This document shows, piece after piece, positions 60,232 through 64,000 of a DNA stretch of 64,000 nucleotides (position 1 is its first letter; the number at the start of each line of letters is the position of its first letter). The stretch covers positions 806,001-870,000 of the forward strand of contig CAWGNS010000014.1 in the NCBI GenBank assembly GCA_963824095.1. The letters run 5' to 3'. Position numbers and translations under genes: made by a program. The notes below the pieces were generated by a model. That model did no database searches and had not been told where the DNA came from. It saw only the letters and a list, made by a program, of their open reading frames with translations. This DNA is from JBBDWJ01 sp963824095 (GTDB lineage: Bacteria > Acidobacteriota > Terriglobia > Bryobacterales > UBA6623).

Positions 60232-63200
60232 TCAGAACTCCAGGCGGGCTCCGACCTGGATGTTGCGGGGGGAACTGACCTGGCCGTTCCAGAGGCCGAA
60301 GCTGGGGCTGGCCAGATCGTTGTCGAAGGCGGTGACACCACCGCGCAGAGTGCTGCCGGCGGCGACGAAGTGATGCCAGTTCAAGGCATTGAAAAATTCG
60401 CCGCGCAATTGCAGGCGGAGCTTTTCGCCGATGGGGATGTCTTTGAACAATGCGATGTCGAGGTTCTGATAGCCGAAGGCCCGGAAGCCGCTGATGCGCG
60501 GTCCCTGGCCGGCATAGAAGTTAAAGCTTTCGATGGGCTCGAAGGCGCCGCGGCGGAACAGCGGGCTGTTGGGATCGAAGTCGTCCTTGCTTTGCGCGAA
60601 GGGACTTTCGCCGGGCAGTAGCGCCGGGATGCAGCCCATCTGGAAGGCGTCGGGGATGTTGCACTGGCTCGAGCGGAAAAAGAACGGGATGCCGGAGGAA
60701 GTGCGGAAGATGCTGCTGAGCGACCAACGGCCGAGCAGCGCGTTCAAGAAGGAATTTTCGAAGCGGTAGCGCCGCTGCGCGCCGAAGGGCACTTCGTAGA
60801 CCAGCGAGAGATTGAAGACGTGGGGCACGTCATCTTGCGCCAGCGACTTGTTGCGCTGCCGCTCGAACGGCGAGATGACGCCGGTGATGCCGCTCCAGGT
60901 GTTTGCTACTTCGTCGACATGGCCCGAGCTGGTGAGCAGCTTCGACCAGGTGTAGGAGGCGAGCAGGAAGGTCCCCGAGGAGAAGCGCTTTTCGAGCTTG
61001 GCCTGAAAAGAGTGGTAGGTCGAGTTGCCGGCGTTTTCGTTGAGGCCGCTCAGCGCGCTGCAATACTGCGGAAACGGCAGCAAGGCCTGCGCGACCGAGG
61101 GCGCGCAGCCGGTCATCTGCTCGACCCAACCCTGGTAGGGAAGCGCGACGCCGTCGAGTTGACTCATGCCGGGCTGGAATTCGTCGAACAGCTTTTCGCC
61201 CATGCCCAGCAGCGCCGGATCGAGCGCGTTGAGCGGCACGATTTTCGAGGGCAGCCGCGTCCCCTTGTTGCCGACATAGGCCGCGCTGACGTAGGTGTCG
61301 GAGCCGAACTGGCGCTCGAGCGTGATGTTCCACTGCTGTGAGTAAGGCCGCCGGTTGGCGTCGAAGGGCCGGTAGGCGAGGTCCTGGCCGTTGCGGTAGG
61401 AAGCGTCGAGATACGGCGGCGGGTCGAAGTTCTGCGGAAAGCCCTGGCGAAGCAGAAAAGCGGGCTGCAGTCCCCCGAGCGTGCTCGAGAAAGCCACGTT
61501 GGAGTTGAACCCGTCGAGCGCCATGCCGCCGTTCCATTCGGGGTAGAACGCCTGCGTGAAAAAGACGCCGTAGCCGGTGCGCAGCACGGTGCGGTCGTCG
61601 AAGGCGAACGCCAGGCCGACGCGCGGTGCGAAGCCGGTCTTGAAGAGGTTTTCGGGGTAGCGGCGGCCGAAGCGGGGCGCGTCGTCTCCCGAACCGGCGA
61701 AAGCCAGACGTCCGGGCCGCCCGGCGGCGGGGTTAAAGCCCAGGGGATCGAAGAACGCGAGGTGGTCGTTCTCTTCCCAGGTGGGGCGGAACATGTCCCA
61801 GCGAACGCCCAGGCTCAAGGTCAGCCCGGGAGTGATGCGCCAGACGTCGCCGAGGTGGGCGATGTAGGCGTCCGAGCGCGCCACCCAGCGGTTGACGGTG
61901 CGGAAATCGACGTTGGCCGAGTCGACGGTCTCGAGCAAAAAGCTGGCGATGGGGCTGCCGCTATTCACGTTGAGCAGGCCGGTCGAGCCGCGCGCGAACG
62001 AAAAAGTTCCGCCGGTGTTCTGGCCGCCGTTGAAGACCTGGCCGAGCCGGCGGTACTCGCCGCCGAATTTCCAGGTGTGACTGCCGCGCACCCAGGTCAG
62101 CATGTCGTTGAAGACCCAGCTCGGGCGGCGTGTCTTGTTCCCGGCCGGGTCGCCATTGACATCGCCGAAGGGTTCGAAGCCGTCGCTGAACTCGATGCGC
62201 GGGGCGGGAACGCTGGAGGCGACGCCGGGGATCCGCGGCAGGCCAACGGCGGCTTTGTAATTGACGCTGCCGTAGGATTCGTTGCGGTTCAGGAACCCCC
62301 AACCGAAGTGCTGGACCAAGCCGGGGCCGAAGACGTGGTCGTGATTGAAGCGCAGCAGCCAGGAATTTTGCGGGCTGCTGAAGGGCTCGCTGGCGAGCGC
62401 CCGCGGCAGCAGTGAATCGAAATTGGGCGGCGCGGTCTGGTGCCACAGGCTGAAGGTGAAATGATCGCGGTCGCCCAGGTAGTGGTCGATGCGCGTCATG
62501 TAGTAGTCGGTGCGCGCCAGCAGCACGTCGGGCACCGGCGTCGGCGCCTGGTAGTTGTTGAGCGGCTGGTTGTTGCTTGGCTCAGGCAGCAGGCGCAGCC
62601 AGTCGGCGGCGAGCGAATTGCTGAAGCGGCTGGGGCAGATCACGTTGGGGCGCCCGCCGCATTGAAACTGGTCGCGCGCGACGTTGCCCTGCGCGTCGAC
62701 GCGGGTGGAAAGCGGGTCGAAGATCGGAATCAGCTTGCCGTCGGCGTCCTTCCAATCGCTGAAGTCGCCTTGGCGCTGGCCCAGCGAAGGGATCGATAGC
62801 GTCGGACGGCGCAGCCCGCCAGCGATGCGGAACGCCTCGTAGTTGAAATAGAAAAAGGTCTGGCGGTCGCCGCCGTGGATGCCGCGCAACTTGACGGGTC
62901 CGCTAACGAACCCTCCGGCGTCGTGCTCGATGTCTTTGGGCCGCTCGCCGGCGCCGAACTGCCGGGCGTTGAGCAGCGTGTTGCGGTGGTATTCGTAGCC
63001 GCCGGCGTGAAACTCGTTGGTCCCCGATTTGGTGGTGACGATGATCTGCGCCGAAGTCGTAGAGCCGTATTGCGGCTCGTAGTTCGAGGTGAGGATCTTG
63101 AACTCGGCGATCATGTCGGGGCTCATCGGGAAATCCCAGAACGAAATCATGCCGCTCTGGCTCATGGTGCCCTGCTGCATGGTGATCCCGTCCATGATCG

Positions 63201-63768
63201 CCTCGTCGCCCGACTGCAAACCGCCGTTGATGCGGGCGCGGAAGGCCTCGGGCTCGCCGCCGCCGGTGTTGACGCCGGGCGCCAGCACCGCGAAGTTGGC
63301 GGCGTTGCGCGGTCCGCCCGAGACCAGCAGCGGCAGGTCTTGAATGATTTCAGGCGAGACGCCTTCCTCGCGGGTGGCGTTTTCAAAATTGAGCGGCGAG
63401 GCATCGCCGACTACTTCAAGCGTTTTGATGACGGCGCCGAAATCAAGCGTGAAATCGATGCGTACGGCCTGATTGAGCTCCAGCCGGATGCCGCTGCGGG
63501 TGACGGCCTGGAAGCCGTCGGCGCTGACGTCGACGCGGTAGACGCCCTGCTGCAGCAGCGGGACGATGTATTGGCCGTTGATGTCGGAGACGGCGCGGCG
63601 GACGAAGCCGTTTTCCAGGTTGGTGACCAGCACGACGACGCCGGGCACGACCGCCGAGGAAGGATCGAGGATCTGGCCGCTGAGTTGAGCCGAGGGAGTC
63701 TGAGAATAGCCCGCCGGCACGCCGATGGCGAGCAACAAGGCGATCCACAAGCCTCGATAGAAGATCAT
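60232..63768 (-). CDS. TonB-dependent receptor with carboxypeptidase-regulatory-like N-domain
   Basis: 1178-residue outer-membrane protein. ATG 63766-63768 gives MIFYRGLWIALLLAIGVPAG, a Sec signal, with GGTGG 5 bp upstream. Residues about 25-105 form the Ig-like carboxypeptidase-regulatory domain (LSGQILDPSSAVVPGVVV, GQYIVPLLQQGVYRVDVSA). The plug follows (GVNTGGGEPEAFRARINGG, SAQIIVTTKSGTNEFHAGGYE), then a long beta-barrel ending in GARLEF, the terminal Phe signature of outer-membrane barrels. This is the Oar-like type that is greatly expanded in Acidobacteria. It probably imports oligosaccharides or other polymers, but the substrate is unknown. A partial gene lies 53 bp upstream on the same strand. 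Confidence 0.93.
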   Translation of the reverse strand: MIFYRGLWIALLLAIGVPAGYSQTPSAQLSGQILDPSSAVVPGVVVLVTNLENGFVRRAVSDINGQYIVPLLQQGVYRVDVSADGFQAVTRSGIRLELNQAVRIDFTLDFGAVIKTLEVVGDASPLNFENATREEGVSPEIIQDLPLLVSGGPRNAANFAVLAPGVNTGGGEPEAFRARINGGLQSGDEAIMDGITMQQGTMSQSGMISFWDFPMSPDMIAEFKILTSNYEPQYGSTTSAQIIVTTKSGTNEFHAGGYEYHRNTLLNARQFGAGERPKDIEHDAGGFVSGPVKLRGIHGGDRQTFFYFNYEAFRIAGGLRRPTLSIPSLGQRQGDFSDWKDADGKLIPIFDPLSTRVDAQGNVARDQFQCGGRPNVICPSRFSNSLAADWLRLLPEPSNNQPLNNYQAPTPVPDVLLARTDYYMTRIDHYLGDRDHFTFSLWHQTAPPNFDSLLPRALASEPFSSPQNSWLLRFNHDHVFGPGLVQHFGWGFLNRNESYGSVNYKAAVGLPRIPGVASSVPAPRIEFSDGFEPFGDVNGDPAGNKTRRPSWVFNDMLTWVRGSHTWKFGGEYRRLGQVFNGGQNTGGTFSFARGSTGLLNVNSGSPIASFLLETVDSANVDFRTVNRWVARSDAYIAHLGDVWRITPGLTLSLGVRWDMFRPTWEENDHLAFFDPLGFNPAAGRPGRLAFAGSGDDAPRFGRRYPENLFKTGFAPRVGLAFAFDDRTVLRTGYGVFFTQAFYPEWNGGMALDGFNSNVAFSSTLGGLQPAFLLRQGFPQNFDPPPYLDASYRNGQDLAYRPFDANRRPYSQQWNITLERQFGSDTYVSAAYVGNKGTRLPSKIVPLNALDPALLGMGEKLFDEFQPGMSQLDGVALPYQGWVEQMTGCAPSVAQALLPFPQYCSALSGLNENAGNSTYHSFQAKLEKRFSSGTFLLASYTWSKLLTSSGHVDEVANTWSGITGVISPFERQRNKSLAQDDVPHVFNLSLVYEVPFGAQRRYRFENSFLNALLGRWSLSSIFRTSSGIPFFFRSSQCNIPDAFQMGCIPALLPGESPFAQSKDDFDPNSPLFRRGAFEPIESFNFYAGQGPRISGFRAFGYQNLDIALFKDIPIGEKLRLQLRGEFFNALNWHHFVAAGSTLRGGVTAFDNDLASPSFGLWNGQVSSPRNIQVGARLEF

Positions 63769-63820
63769 CTTCCACCCGACAGGCCCGCCCGATTGGGTCA
63801 CCACGAATCGCAATCGCCCA

Positions 63821-64000
63821 TCAGGGAAGATCCCGTGCGGGAGACTGCGCGGCCGGCGGACCGGCGAGCGGTGTGCTGTCTTGCGCGTTCCAATTCTGTC
63901 CGAGCGACCGCAGCCGGCTCTCCAGACGGGGCAGAGCCTCCACCAAGGCGGCGGCCATTTGTTCGGACGAGCCCTGCCGCCGGGCGCCGTTGGCGTTGCC
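63821..64000 (-). CDS. C-terminal end of an unknown gene at the right edge
   Basis: An open frame of 59 codons running off the window, ending at TGA 63821-63823. The visible tail contains one amphipathic helix, SSEQMAAALVEALPRLESRL, then a Pro/Ala-rich end. It is in the same direction as the TonB receptor and 53 bp upstream of it. No family can be assigned from this short piece, and it could be non-coding. Confidence 0.4.
   Translation of the reverse strand, partial: GNANGARRQGSSEQMAAALVEALPRLESRLRSLGQNWNAQDSTPLAGPPAAQSPARDLP

Noticed and set aside
1..64000. CRISPR array or integrated phage
   Set aside because: The repeated intergenic hairpins are irregularly spaced, kilobases apart and in both orientations, with no spacers of regular length; no integrase, portal, terminase or cas gene is present.

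Overview
This 64 kb window is high-GC chromosomal DNA (roughly two thirds G+C by eye) from a bacterium that most resembles an acidobacterium of the Bryobacterales/Solibacter type. That assignment is an inference from gene content: a large TonB-dependent receptor with an N-terminal carboxypeptidase-regulatory-like domain, a membrane Ser/Thr kinase with an HGD-type catalytic loop, a HEAT plus VWFA-like protein, many exported enzymes with Tat or Sec signals, a DUF4091 protein, and abundant GC-rich intergenic hairpins. There is no rRNA, phage, insertion sequence, plasmid gene or CRISPR array. One tRNA gene, Gly(CCC), is present.

Layout. 1-12.5 kb, mostly minus strand: two sodium:solute symporters behind an exported P1-family aminopeptidase, panB-panC for pantothenate, cydA-cydB for bd-type oxidase, a DUF6483-like protein, a SUMF1-fold protein without the formylglycine-enzyme cysteines, and a two-TM protein. 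13.3-21 kb, plus strand: a serine hydrolase, a tiny membrane protein, a ComM/YifB ATPase, a HEAT/VWFA-like protein, a cytosolic parvulin and a genuine formylglycine-generating enzyme. 21-27 kb: a D-2-hydroxyacid dehydrogenase, a radical SAM/SPASM protein, cysE, a Cache-like exported protein and a DUF4091 protein. 27-35.5 kb, minus strand: an ABC exporter, a cyclic beta-1,2-glucan-synthase-like giant protein and a GH13 enzyme, probably one glucan operon. 36.7-40.9 kb: an FHA protein and a degenerate trypsin-like protein divergent from a Ser/Thr kinase. 41-49.7 kb: an MFS transporter, an Nramp-like transporter, two HpcH/HpaI aldolases (one exported), an exported beta-propeller, a MerR-TPR fusion, tRNA-Gly and an IPT/TIG protein. 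49.9-64 kb: queG, a Tes-like radical SAM enzyme, a Tat-exported DegT aminotransferase, a TolC-like efflux protein, a DUF4097 protein, a CpaE-like ATPase, the TonB-dependent receptor and a partial gene at the right edge.

Three things stand out. First, the radical SAM enzyme at 51.5-53.6 kb has the cysteine layout of archaeal tetraether synthase and is a candidate for membrane-spanning lipid synthesis. Second, the glucan operon encodes a GT84 plus cyclisation-domain synthase that stops where the usual GH94 domain would begin. Third, at least thirteen copies of one intergenic hairpin family occur, often as inverted pairs, with compensatory base changes in both stems.

Six otherwise normal genes are each broken by exactly one apparently inserted base, and two local contexts recur. 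This looks more like a systematic sequence error than real gene decay; those genes are given with restored coordinates. Many genes use minimal or no visible Shine-Dalgarno, so several starts are uncertain and are discussed in the entries.
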